Below are positions 24,331-35,610 of a stretch of 64,000 nucleotides of DNA, in pieces (the stretch's first letter is position 1; the number at the start of each line of letters is the position of its first letter). The notes beneath the pieces were generated by a model. That model worked only from the letters and a program-made list of their open reading frames with translations, was not told the DNA's origin and did no database searches. The stretch is taken from NCBI GenBank assembly GCA_022578965.1, contig MU400605.1:62001-126000 (forward strand), in the 5' to 3' direction. The position numbers were made by a program, and so were the translations under genes. This stretch comes from Xylaria sp. FL1777. Its lineage: Eukaryota > Ascomycota > Sordariomycetes > Xylariales > Xylariaceae.

Positions 24331-24828
24331 ATGAAAAGACGGGCGGACCAAAAGGTGTCATTAAGAGGAGTTCGATCTAACTTTAACTCCAGCTTTAAAA
24401 CGAGCTACTGTAGTTCCCAACTGAAATCAAGTAGATAGAAAACGTTCGAATCGAGACTTACCCAAGGCACAACAGTGGTCCTCTCTCATGACGCGTATTC
24501 TACCCAATCTACCCCTACTTCTACCTCGAGACTTCAATGTGTATTTAGGATATTAGCAAGAGATACCTAGACATGTGCCTTGGTGTATTTTGATAAGCCC
24601 GGTAAAGGATTTCTACAAGAGAGGTACCCAATAACGGGCAAAAACTAGCACTAGGTATCTATCCGCATGCTTAAGACTCATGAGTCTAGCGTTATCAATA
24701 GATCATTTATATGATTATAGTTATACGAGATATATATATGCCTCCCCCTCCCCCTCCCCCTCCAACCACAATCCTCCTTCTCTCCCTTCAAGACCAAACC
24801 TCACTTAACCCCTCTCCAACACCCTCGC
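24331..24828. other. 3' flank of the GH45 gene
   Basis: The region downstream of the minus-strand endoglucanase gene is of ordinary composition. Its one clear feature is a polypyrimidine tandem repeat, units of CCCCCT, at 24741-24763, about 65 bp beyond the stop codon on the plus-strand representation. No gene is supported. Confidence 0.5.
24741..24763. repeat. CCCCCT tandem repeat downstream of the GH45 gene
   Basis: Nearly four units of CCCCCT. On the gene's own strand it is a G/A-rich tract about 65 bp past the stop codon, probably within the 3' UTR. No function is claimed. Confidence 0.8.
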
Positions 24829-25775
24829 TTAAGCGGATGCCATCCCAGTGGCAGTAGCACCGGGGACCCAGGTGCTGACGCTGCTAGGGCCCGTGGGCGT
24901 CTCGTCGATGGCGTCGTTGTTGCGCGCGCAGCCGCTCTTGGCCACAAGAGCTGCCGGGCACGCGACCTGCTTGAAGGTGACGCCCGGGTTGTCGGCGCCG
25001 CCGAACCAGTCGAAGCGCCAGTAGCAGCCGGCCTTGAGGGCCGCGGGGAAGCTGTCGCAGGCCGACCGCGACGACACCCCGCCGTACCGCTCGCCCCAGC
25101 CGTTCGACGGCGCGCCGTACTGGTTCGTGCAGGCGTTGAACATGCCTACGCCGCCGCCGGGGATCTAGAAAAGGGAGGGTTTCTTGTTAGGGGTTTTGCT
25201 AGGGTTGTAATGCGTGTATGCGGGATATGGGGAGATGTTGTGGGCACGAGAGTAGGAAAAGCAGGGCTTGTGAAGAGATAATGAGATGAATGAAGGAATG
25301 AAAGAATGGAATGAAACCAGAGAGCCCAACGCACCGCTAGATCGAAATGGTTCTGCCCCAGATCACCACCCGTATTACTAGCCTGCACGATCATCTTCTT
25401 CCCTGCGACGGGCCCGCTGGTGAAGGTGAGCTCGTAGCAGGCGCAGCACCAGGTGGTCTCGGTCTGGCCGGACAGGCGCACGGCGGCCCAGCCGTAGCTC
25501 AGGGACTCGCTGACGGCCCAGGGGCTCTGGTTAGAGCACATGTAGGCGGCGCCGCCCGAGTCGCAGCCGGACCGCGTGGCGCCGTTGTCGTTGAGCGGCG
25601 AGTCCGCCTTGGAGCACGTCCCGATGAGCTTCCCGCTGTTCGTCTTCTGCGTCCACCCGCACGACGGCTTGCAGCAGTCCCAGTAACGCGTTGTCTGTCC
25701 CGTGCCAGATGCTCCTTGCGACGACACCACTCCAGCGAGGGAGAGAGCCGTCAGTGGAAGGTGTTTGAGCTGCAT
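24829..25775 (-). CDS. secreted endoglucanase, glycoside hydrolase family 45
   Basis: Two exons, 25775-25335 and 25164-24829, give 258 aa; the 170-nt intron (GTGCGT to TAG) falls inside the motif HFDLA/IPGGGVG. A signal peptide is evident: basic MQLKH, a hydrophobic core to about residue 17, then small residues before the catalytic domain. [14 protein letters not shown] carries the nucleophile-side catalytic Asp (D33). HFDLA carries the general acid Asp (D145), spaced as in the Humicola enzyme. [20 protein letters not shown] and the many paired cysteines are typical of the GH45 barrel. The enzyme cuts internal beta-1,4 bonds in cellulose outside the cell. The protein ends after a short Ser/Thr/Pro/Ala tail without a cellulose-binding CBM1 module, so it is a catalytic-domain-only form. 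I started at MQLKH rather than the in-frame ATG at 25877, because only this start puts a signal peptide first. Confidence 0.93.
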
Positions 25776-26792
25776 TTTTCTTTCTTTTTCTTTTCTCGAC
25801 GGTTCTGCTTGCTTCGATAAGTTCCTATGCGTTGTAGAAGGATGTTGTGATATTTTACCACCAAGTAACTCTGTCACGTCAATCCTTAGACACCGTCTAC
25901 CTGGGCAGGGAGATCTAAATTATCTTGATATATAGGTAAGGGTGAGAGGAGGGTGGGCTTTAATGACCGTGTTTATGCTGTAGTGCCGACCAGCATAGTA
26001 ACCGAAGTCGGCCATATTACCAACTTGGTTGGAAGACTACCATATTATGCGGCCCAGAGAGAAATGATCCGTCGCTAATTGTACAATATGAACCGGAGCT
26101 TCATCAGAATCGAGGCGAGTATGCTACGACGGCTCATAGGCACTCTATCGGTCGTACCGCCAAGTCAAAAGTGGTTCCTCGAGACCTCTTGGGGTAGATA
26201 TAAGGCAACTACCAGCTGCGCCGTTTCCTTTCCAACCACTTCATTTCAGCGACGAGGGATATCGGCCCGAGTTCTTTATCTATGCGAATTTGATCTGGTG
26301 ATGTAATTTAGAGGAAACGGGGATGATTGCTGGCAAAATCGGAGGTATCTGGAAAAAGACGATCGATCACTGTACCACGGACCCTGGTCCTGAACACCAC
26401 GAGATTAATATGAAAACAGATGTGCGGATTCATGTTATTGGTCGGGGAATGTAATACAGCCTCATTCCCCCGCCTTTGAAAGCTTGGCTACGGAGTCCAG
26501 CCGCACTTGGACCTCCAGTGCTCCGACCTAACCATCAAGAGACTCCAAGCAGATAATTGTAAGTATCGGCCTAGGCGTTGGGACATATAGATCGGAGGGC
26601 ATAGGGAAGGGAATCAGAAATGAGAAATGAGAAAGTTCGCTTTTGAATTTCTTCCTTTAGGATAGAGACTGTATGCATTTTACTAGCTCTGAAGCATTGC
26701 CAACGAAGAGGAAAACTGCGTCCTGAGCCTGAAGCCTACCTAGGTAGCATTTTGAATTTTGTATATCACATTGTCCTTGAGGACAAATACAC
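25776..26792. other. promoter of the GH45 gene and 3' flank of het-c
   Basis: This separates two minus-strand genes. The part near 25776-26000 is upstream of the endoglucanase and has a long A/T-rich and C/T tract just before the ATG. The rest has no coding signal; frames at 26079-26306 and 26657-26851 lack motifs, and the latter overlaps the end of het-c. Carbon-regulated sites would be expected for a cellulase, but I did not find a cluster I would call. Confidence 0.45.
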
Positions 26793-29595
26793 TTAGGAAC
26801 CCCAACCACCGTCATCCCGGCGTCGTCTGTTGTCAAATTCTTCGCCAACACGATCGATGATTTGTCCTAGAAAGCCACCACCACCGGATTCATCCTCGCC
26901 GCGCTCGTCACGACCATATTCCTGTCTTTCTTCGCGCCTGTAGTTATCAGATCTTTCATATTCATCCGATCGTTCGTATTCCTCTCGTTCCTGACGGCCG
27001 TAGTTATCCGATCGTCCGTATTCGGATCTCTCCTCACGACGATAATCATCTTGTGTCTGGCGCCAGCCGCTAGACTCTTCATAGCTATCATTATTACTTT
27101 CGTATCGACGTTCGGTGCGTTCCTCGTAGCCGCCTCCGCCGTAGTTAGGACGAGTCTCAACACGCTCTTGGTAGCCGTACCCTCTGCCACTATCATCTTG
27201 TTCGTAGCGGCTGTACTCTGTGCGCTCGCCTCCGCCAGAGTATCGGGTTTCGCTGATGTTAGCCTGCCCGTAGCGGTCTTCGGAGCGGCCATATTCGGTT
27301 CGGCTCTCTGTGTAAGAGCCGTCATTATACTGTCGCCTGCTCTCAAATGACTCGCTTTCTTCCTCCTTGAACCCACCACCGAGTAGTGAGCTACCAATTT
27401 GGCCAAGTAGCCCCCCGCCGAATGATTCACCGCCACCTCCCCCACTGCCGCCGGGTAGCTTGATTTGACCACCTGTCCCAGACTCAACTACGTTCGAAAG
27501 GCCACCCGTAATTCCTTCAAAGATGGCTCCGGCAGCGGCGCCGGCAATACGATCCTGCACAGTTCCGCCACCTGTAAAATTTTTCTGCATGCCGAGAGGT
27601 TTTCCGCAGCCATGTCCAGTATCATGTACACCTTCCTTATGGTTTTGACCATTCTGTACACCCTCACGAGAGAGCTTCTGTCGATACTCGTCTTTAGCAC
27701 CCTCATCCATCTCGTTCCACCATTCCTCGACGCTACGGAACATCAGATTTCGGCCGTCCTCGGCTCCATCCTCGCCCATGCGACGTTGGGCTGGGTGATG
27801 AAGAACACCGCTGATGATTCGGTTTAGGGTACGATCAACGTCAACATTTTCGTCATCCCAAGCCTCCATCAGCTGAGGAACAACCCAGGCCACAACCTTG
27901 CTCGCAGTCTTACCCGCGATTTCGTTAAGAATCTTAAAGTAGTTAGTACACATTTATTCCAAGATACAGATTTGGATATGTTACGTTTGAAAAGTGATCC
28001 TTTGACAGCATTGAGTGAGTGGGATCGGAGCATTCATCATCGTTGAATACAATATGTTGTTCGTTCTCGCTGCTGGCAATGATTTCATTGGAGCCAGTTG
28101 CAAGCTCATTCTTGACCTGGGATATGATAGGTAAGACAAAGGGCGCAATAATAGTGAAGACCCACATCGATAGCTGATCTTCAAGCTGTTCAATGATCTG
28201 GGGTAAGATGGGGATCTTCTCAACAGCTTCGGTGATGGCCTTCATAAGGTCATCATGAAACTCGATGGCGGGCATTATCTGCTGAAAGACTTGCTGGGCA
28301 TATCGAGTGAATTCCTCGGGTTCCCGAGGAGAGATCGAAGCATTCTCCATTTGTGCCGCCTGAGCGTTGGACTGAATATCGTGCATCTGCTGCTTCTTAT
28401 CGTCACCACCAAAGACACCGTCAGGAATTTTGTCGAGAAGATCTGCTAGGATACTGGTGTCGTCGTGGGAGTGTTGCTCTAGTGTCCCTTCCAGTTCTTG
28501 AATCTCGTTCTGGGTCAACTTATCCGATACTATGCATTCAGCAGGTTAAATACTATATTATTGGTTTTAAGTGGTGATGTTTGGTACCTTCGCCCGTAAC
28601 TGAATGGAGAAAATCTACTCCACCAAATGTTCCGGTGACAATTGGCCAAACTTCGTGTCGGGCACCGGGGATTTGCAGCTGAGTGCGGCTACCCACATGG
28701 GGAAACACATCACGCTCCCCCATTTCAATTAAAGCTAGTTCCGTGTAGTTGCTGTGAGCAAGAAAGTCTAGAGCATTTTATGTTAGTATACGGGCCGTGC
28801 GGGTATCTATCTTTTGTTGGCCTGCCACTATAGCTTACCTTCGAGACAGTGAAGACCAGTCCCCATGAGCCGTAGTGCCTCATAGAAATCGCTCTTGTTA
28901 TCATTGCGTCTGTAATTTCGAACGCGCTTGATGCATTCGCCAAAGAGGCGCCGAACGTGAAGAGCCGAAGTCATGATGTTTGCGCGCTCGTTCGCGATAT
29001 AATTCTTCATACCGGTCTCTTCATCAATGGCAAGTTCCACGCTCTCGTCAACAGGGCCACGCAGCGCTCGGTGGTACTGACGAGCGTCTTGGTTGTCAGC
29101 GTAATTCTTTGGGTTATCGATATGGTCTTCGGGTCGATAGCAGCCCAGACGGTCGGCGGTAACTTCGAACTCCTTGGAGCCATAGCCGAAGCTCATGAAG
29201 CCTAGGACGCAAAGGAGGAGACGAATGGCCTCGGCAGAAACTGACTTGACGGTTCCCACGTCAATCGCTTGGGAATAGTCACGAAGCCAGTTTCCGAAGT
29301 AGACACGCGAGACCATTAACTTGTTGAACTTCTTGCCACCAACGACGCGGGCCATAAGAATGGTAAGAAGGGTGTCCTCGATATCGCCATGGCGCCCTGT
29401 CACGACCTACGCGTTAGTGTGCACGTTCGGAGGTAGCTTCGTGGTGTGTATAGAGGGTGATGATTACGAACAATTTTGGCCCTCGACCTTGGAAATGCCA
29501 GCGATGTTACCAGCGCCGAAAGCAAGAGCCGGCTGGGCAAAAACTAAAAGAATGGCCAACCCCAAGAGACCGGGGTATAGCTTTAAAGAGATCAT
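26793..29595 (-). CDS. het-c: HET-C homologue (heterokaryon incompatibility C protein family)
   Basis: Five exons, 29595-29472, 29396-28839, 28767-28588, 28529-27985 and 27932-26793, encode 848 aa. Frames close exactly; the first intron splits the Trp codon in EGQN-W-RHGDIED. A signal peptide (about 1-25, LLGLAILLVFAQPALAF) precedes the HET-C domain. Recognisable blocks are AGNIAGISKVEG, RVYFGNWLRDYSQA, ADRLGCYRPEDHIDNP, LHCLEDFLAHSNYTELAL, DVFPHVG and, near 470, LNEIAGKTASKVV. After about 540 a Gly-rich part (LPGGSGGGGGESFGGG) leads to a long Tyr/Arg/Glu/Gly-rich tail with repeated YGRSD and YERSD units. In Neurospora, het-c alleles differ in a central specificity region, and incompatible combinations trigger cell death together with pin-c. 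Whether this copy does so cannot be read from one allele. A GTG repeat lies upstream. Confidence 0.92.
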
Positions 29596-32500
29596 GTTAG
29601 TAGCTCTCTAGGTTGTCTCGCAGTGATCAGATGTTTTCTCAGGTAATATTGAGGAAGAATCGAAGGGGGAAACTGCTGGACAAAACGATTGCAATTTCAG
29701 GATGATAAAATATATCTAGGGAGAAAATGCCAACTGCCCGAGGAGGGACAGGAAGAAGTGTGACGTTGTGGTGGTGGTGGTGGTGGTGGTGGTGGTGGTG
29801 AGTGGAGAGGAGGGAGAGCTTTGCGACCCTGGCACTGGTGATACAGCTAGAAAGGAGGGGGAGGGGCAGAGTCAATGCAGGTTTGATACCCTTTGTGCCA
29901 CCACCGACTAGCCCCTAGGCCTTCCTTGGGCCGGCTGTGTTGTTGTGTCGTACTAGCTGGCGAGTCGGTGGACTCGGGTGCGCCCGCGATACATAAGATC
30001 ACCGTTTGGTTTTGGTTGGAGGGGTTTGGAGGGGCTACCTGAGGTTAAGATTGGCTGATCAAGGAGTCTGCCAAGAGAGATGCCAAGAGAGGTGCCAAGC
30101 CAAGGGGATGTCCTGGACAGTAGGTAGGTAGTCAGTCCAGGTAGTCTGTACTACTTAGTACGTAGCAGACACGGAAGAGACAAAGACAGATCCCTCATCT
30201 ACTTACTTACGCAGTATGAAACCTGACTTGTTCATCACCGGGAACCTACCACGTTGACCGTTTGGCATCATGTTCTGTCATGGTTGACAGCTAGTAAATT
30301 CATAATTCGGTGTATGTACCTTGTGTCCGAATCCCATATACTGATTGTAAGATTGCTTAAGAAATACTCCGAAGCTTGAAACCTCGTCTCATCATTCACA
30401 TGTTGATCTCGGGACGCATTTCAGGGTACGAGCAACGGTAAATGCGTATGCCCTTTGAAGGCCGGATTGGCTGGTTGATGATATAGGAATTGAGGTCGGG
30501 AATAGTTCGCCGTCCGAGGTACTTAATGCGCCTGAAGCACATTACCTACAGATAGGTAAGTGGCTCGCATAATAGAAGTACCTAGTCTGTAGGTAGGTCG
30601 TCACAGAGTTGCCACATTTGCTAAGATCAAGATCTTGACATCCCAGAAATCTGGTTTGGCTCAAAAGATAACTGTGAAACTTCAGACCATGCAATGCAGG
30701 TGATGGGATGGGATCTGGATCGATGTTCGGCGCAGGAAAACGGAACTGGGGCTTGGCGGATCAACTCGGCTCCGCAGCCGACCCACCTACAATGTACATT
30801 TTACATTTACGCAGTCGGTAGGTACGTAAGCCACCGACCTCTCGCCCGGACAGTGTTACGAGCCGCAGTGCCTATAAACAACACGATGCTGCTACCAACG
30901 AAACCATCACATCTCATGTACCAGCAGTCTACTTCCCCTTTCCCTACCTTAATAGACAGTCCGCCGTGTTTTTACGGTCTGCCTACCTACATAGGCAAGG
31001 AGATGGCTATAGGTAGCGTCACGGCTACGACTGCAGGAACTCATAGCCCTACTTTAGACAATGCGTCTCTCATAGGGTTTGTTACTGGGTTTCAGTAGGT
31101 AGCGTCTAATAGAAGTATACCACCTCTAGGTAATATTGAGATTTTTACACACACATACACACGTACGGACTCACGAGTAGTCATGCTCAACTACGCTTAG
31201 TGAGTGTTAATTGTTAAGTATGTTTGTAGTTATAAACTATAAAGAAAACGCGTGTCCCTCGAATCTTGATTTCTTGGTGTAGAGCGATATATAAGATCAG
31301 AAATGGGCGTTATATAATTACACGGTTTGTTTTCTGTTTGCTCATGCAGGAATATGTTGTTGTTCATTGCGTTTGGTCTTCTGCGTTATATGAAGCGGCA
31401 ACGCTTTGCCCAACGCTGTCTGCAGATCCTGACTTGTATAGCCGGACCAAATATGCTACCTGTTAATCTTCACGAAAATGTTAGAATGCCACAGGATTGA
31501 TTCAACACTCCCAATCATGTCAATCATGTTAGACAAGGATTAAACTCAAGGAGGGGAAGAAGAGATCTCCGCCACGATATATTAATCTATGCGGCCTGAT
31601 GATTCAAATGCCATTCTTGGGCCTATAAACAACTTTGGTAGCGCTCGAGAGATGGTTTGGCTATGGTTCTGGAACCTCTAAGTGGATTGAGCTTTCTATA
31701 CAAACGTGCCAAAGTATGCTGCCGGTATGTATAATGCGTTTGCAAGAGATAAGGTGAATGGGCCCTCGGGTATTGAGACGATTTGCTTTGGTAGAATACC
31801 TAGGTAGGTACTTTGAACACAAGAAATTAGTGCAATGGGAGATGCCACCTACATACCTAAGTGACTGTCTACTGTACATGGACATCAAGAGGAAGTGCTG
31901 GGTAGGTATTTGTTGTAGGTACCTGGCTGGAGTGCGAGATTTAGTGGAAGCCTTCCCCTATTAGCAGAAAAGGTCGAAGGGTACTGTAATTGCAATTAGG
32001 TTGATTTAGCAAGACACCATAAGCTGGCCGTCAATGTTGGGCTTGAAGGGAGAGGGAAAATAGAGAAACTTTAGGCGTTGTAGAATAGGGAAGAGCACTG
32101 AAAACTGGTGTTAGAATGAAGCTGGGGGATGCGTTTGACCCTGAAAGGAACTGGGCGGGGGACGCCTGGTATGGGCGACCGGCAATTGCCGCCACTGTTC
32201 TACGGCGCTTGCTGAAGGCACACAGTAACACTTGCGCAATCAGGCCAACCTAGCCGACTGGTCTTGGAGGGAAGCTCTGCACTGCAACTGCCCCCGATTC
32301 TACCGATTCCTGCACTTGACTGCTTAAAACCCCCCAAAGGGACCTGAGCCAATCAACTGAGAGACAGCGGTAGTGTGGTGCAACCCTCTTACGCTACCAG
32401 TTCTGATGCTGACACCACAACACTGTAATCGCGAAAACGCGCTGAATACCATGTACATGTACCTCCTCCACCTGTCTTGCCCTCTCAGCCCATAACAGTG

Positions 32501-33933
32501 AGGGTATGTCTACGAAGGTTCTGAAGACTCCCTTAAAGACTTGTCATGTTAAACCCGGGAAGAGACAGCTGATATACCTTAAATTGGTTGCTAGCAACAC
32601 ATGATGACTGCGCTTTTATATTTTGATATTATATCACATGTATTCCAAAGCCTTCTATAGAAGGCGAAGTACTTAAAACTTGGTGTTTTTTTAGGTGTGC
32701 CTGCTCGATGCACTGGACTGGAGGAAGTGGATGGTGCGATCACTGATTGAATGATTTTTGTGATTATTTTGTCTGGGATTGATTTTCTGCACAGGATCAG
32801 TGGGGCCAAGAAACTGGACACTGCCTGTAGCTCAAAATCTCTTCTAGCCCCTCTTGCTACAGCCAAATCGTGCAACCCCTCTTCCTCTGCTCTGTAAGTC
32901 CTTAGGTACCAAAATATCGTCTCAGCGACCGCTGTTACCATTCAAGCGCGCATGGAAAGCCTCACTGCAACGAGCTTATAAACACATTTGCAGCCTCCAA
33001 GCTCCTGAAACATCAGAGCAAATTGATTCAACATCCTCAATCTCGATCAGTCTTTCAAATGCACAATATCTATTGTCACATGTAAGGGCAGGAGAAGGAA
33101 CCTACTGTTGTTATGCATTGTGCATGAACGTAAGTATCATGTACCTGCGAATCAACTACCTACCTCAAGTAATGGTGCTGCAGCATAGAGCGAGGGTACA
33201 GTGCAAGTGCGGTCGGGGTACATGATAGCCATTGTACCTTAGGAGGTACCTTCGTATGTAGGTGTAGGTGGTAGTGCACATAGCCCCGAAAATACTCAGG
33301 TGGGCTAAGCCAGCAGGGGAAACCCACACCCTCTCCTGCACAGCTACTACACTACCTAGGTACCTGAGGTAGGAAGAGAGATACCTACCCGGCCTACCTC
33401 TGTACAGTACTGTGTGCTTGTATCGCCTGTCGCCCACCTCCCACTCCCGCCCGCACCCAGAGCACCCACCCATCAGTGATGGTGCGAAATCAGCCAGCCT
33501 GGGCAGCCACCGTATTTAGAGGGCAGCCCCTCCCGCTTCAGCGCACTGCCCCCGTAAACCTTCTAGTCTTCCTGTTTCCCGAGTCTCTCCCTCTTCCCTC
33601 TCCCCTCCACTACCGCCGTCCACTGCTCACCTCCAGGCCCCAGTACATAATAATACATACCTACCTGTGATCCAGCACGTTTACGCAGACACGTCCAATC
33701 CGTCGGTTACCTGTCTCGACGGATCTGCATCCCTCTGAGACCCAACACCGGCCTCTGCTAGGATAACGCCACAATCTCACCCAGAATTCCTCGACACTGC
33801 GGGCGCACTGCACACACCCAGCACCGCCAGCACCAGAGCACAGGCAATCAGCCAACCAACCAGCACTGCTGCACTCACCTATAATAGAGGCCCACCCCCC
33901 GGCTTGCACCCACGCGCCCCTTCGCTACACTTG
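29596..33933. other. 4.3 kb gene-free region; promoters of het-c and the HMG-box gene
   Basis: The left end is the het-c promoter side and includes a GTG/CAC triplet repeat at 29767-29800. TAGGTA and CCTAGG words recur at 30120-30150, 30560-30600, 31795-31810, 32,895-32,905 and 33235-33395. Open frames such as 30694-31098, 32591-32941 and 32854-33225 are short, lack motifs and do not join by splice sites. From about 33400 to 33930 the strand becomes C/T-rich and forms the promoter and leader of the HMG-box gene. No gene or RNA could be supported. Confidence 0.5.
29767..29800. repeat. GTG/CAC triplet microsatellite upstream of het-c
   Basis: About eleven perfect GTG triplets on the plus strand (CAC on the coding strand of het-c), roughly 170-205 bp upstream of the het-c start codon. 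It falls in the promoter or 5' UTR and could vary in length between strains. A minus-strand frame across it encodes a poly-His run, which is an artefact. Confidence 0.9.
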
Positions 33934-35610
33934 ATGGCTCGCCATAAGAAAGCCGACGGCCTCAAACAGCCTGCTCCAGTTGCTCCCGCGCCCGCCATGG
34001 TCCCAATGCCAGCTATGCCGATGCAGCAACAGCATCAGCAGCTCCAGCACCAGATGACGCCCCAGCACCAGATGCCCCAGGCCATCGCCCAACAGCCTCC
34101 CATGCAGCCCATGCAAGGCGCTATGCCGCCTCAGCAGCGCACCATCGGCGTCGACGAGTTCATCAGAGTCCGCGATAGTGTAAGTTCATCCTGGCCACAA
34201 CGCGCCGCCTCCCTGTTTGGCCGTCCAGGCCTGTGTCTAGTGCACATTCGTCTCATCATGCCTCCCTCTACTGAACCCCTTGCCTATTGCCACTCTTCGT
34301 GGTCGCTACCCCATCCATGTGGTGACCACAAATCAATATTTATTATCATCAACCTTCACACGACTTCTCCGTACCACAGAAGCACCCATATCCACAGATG
34401 CTACCATCACAACACAATACAATCATGCAATGTGACAGCTGCAGCTGTGGTATATCATTTGGTTCATTGGACCCAAAGTTCCTCGCTGAAAAAGGAGGGA
34501 TGTGTATTCTATTGCTGCAATGCGTTGTTGACCATAACTGAGCTGCTGGCACTGCCAAAGTTTCATCATGAAGAGTGCCTCATGGTTTGGAACATTGACT
34601 TGGATAATTGCCGACCCTAGCTGGGCCATAGTAACTTAACAACTCCTCATGTGCATGTCTTAACTCACTACCACATCACACATGCTCACAAAACACAGTC
34701 GACTACTTCGATTGTTTAGGTTTATGCTAATATCCCCGCCAGGTCCACCACCGGTTCAACACAATCACCGCTCTCATGAAGAACTTCGCCGATGATTTTG
34801 TTCGTCAGACCAATCTTCTTATCGGCGAGCCTGCTCCGTTCGACAATGGAGCCGGTGCATCTATGCAGTCTCTTGTTGCCTCTCTCGATGGGATTGGTGG
34901 TCAGCTCAGCGACCTTCTGCCTCACGGAGAAGAGAAGAAGGAGCGGAAGAAGCGTACTCATGATCCAAATGCTCCCAAGCGGCCTTTGACCCCGTACTTC
35001 CTATACATGCAGACGGCCAGGCCAATTATTGCCAATGACTTAGGTGCTGATGCCCCTAAAGGCGCCGTGCAGGAGGAAGGCCAGCGTCGATGGGCTTCTA
35101 TGTCACCAGGAGAGAAAGTTGTGAGTTTATATACTTCGAAATCAAGGCCACCTCATTTTCGGAAACGCAGACGGCTAATCTCAATTATAGGCTTGGAACA
35201 ATGCGTATCAGTTCAACCTTCGCTTGTACAATGCGCGAGTTCACTCCTACAAGGCTGGAAACCCTGAAGCAAGGAATATGACAGATGGCGATGCTCTTAA
35301 TTACGCCGATGCCAATGGTATTGCCCAAGCCGATGTCGTTACTGACGAGACCATGGCTCCCAACGACCAAGAGGCCATCGCAGAGCAACTTCAAATGGCC
35401 ACCCCATCCATTACTCAAGATGACGGGTCCAAGACTCCCAAGGGCAAGACGACCCGAAAGCGAAAGAGCACAGCTGGAGATGTTGATGATGGCGAGAGTA
35501 GTGCTGCTAAGAACGCAACACCCGCCAGTCCCGACAAGAAGCGCAAGCGCCAATCAAAGGTACCAGAGATTGAGGAACCTAAGAAGTCCGTTCGTAAGAA
35601 GAAGAACTAG
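33934..35610 (+). CDS. HMG-box DNA-binding protein
   Basis: Three exons, 33934-34179, 34743-35120 and 35191-35610, give 347 aa; all junctions are phase 0. Residues 1-80 are rich in Gln, Pro and Met (PMQQQHQQLQHQM) and end in IGVDEFIRVRDS. A helical segment follows (VHHRFNTITALMKNFADDF). A basic stretch (KKERKKRTHD) precedes an HMG box at about 156-230: DPNAPKRPLTPYFLY, RRWASMSPGEKV/AWNNAY and FNLRLYNARV. The domain is interrupted by the second intron. The tail has acidic and Lys/Arg blocks (TTRKRKST, KKRKRQSK, RKKKN) fit for nuclear import and DNA contact. Box sequence is of the non-sequence-specific HMGB/Nhp6 type rather than MAT-type. A role as architectural chromatin factor is inferred. 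The first intron (563 nt) is about ten times the usual length here; I accept it because both sides fuse into one conserved N-terminal region. Confidence 0.85.

Noticed and set aside
24415..24470. A GTTCGAATC word resembling the T-loop of a tRNA
   Set aside because: No matching acceptor stem, D arm or anticodon arm could be built around it.
29639..29875. Small minus-strand frame with a poly-His run
   Set aside because: It is produced by translating the GTG/CAC microsatellite upstream of het-c.
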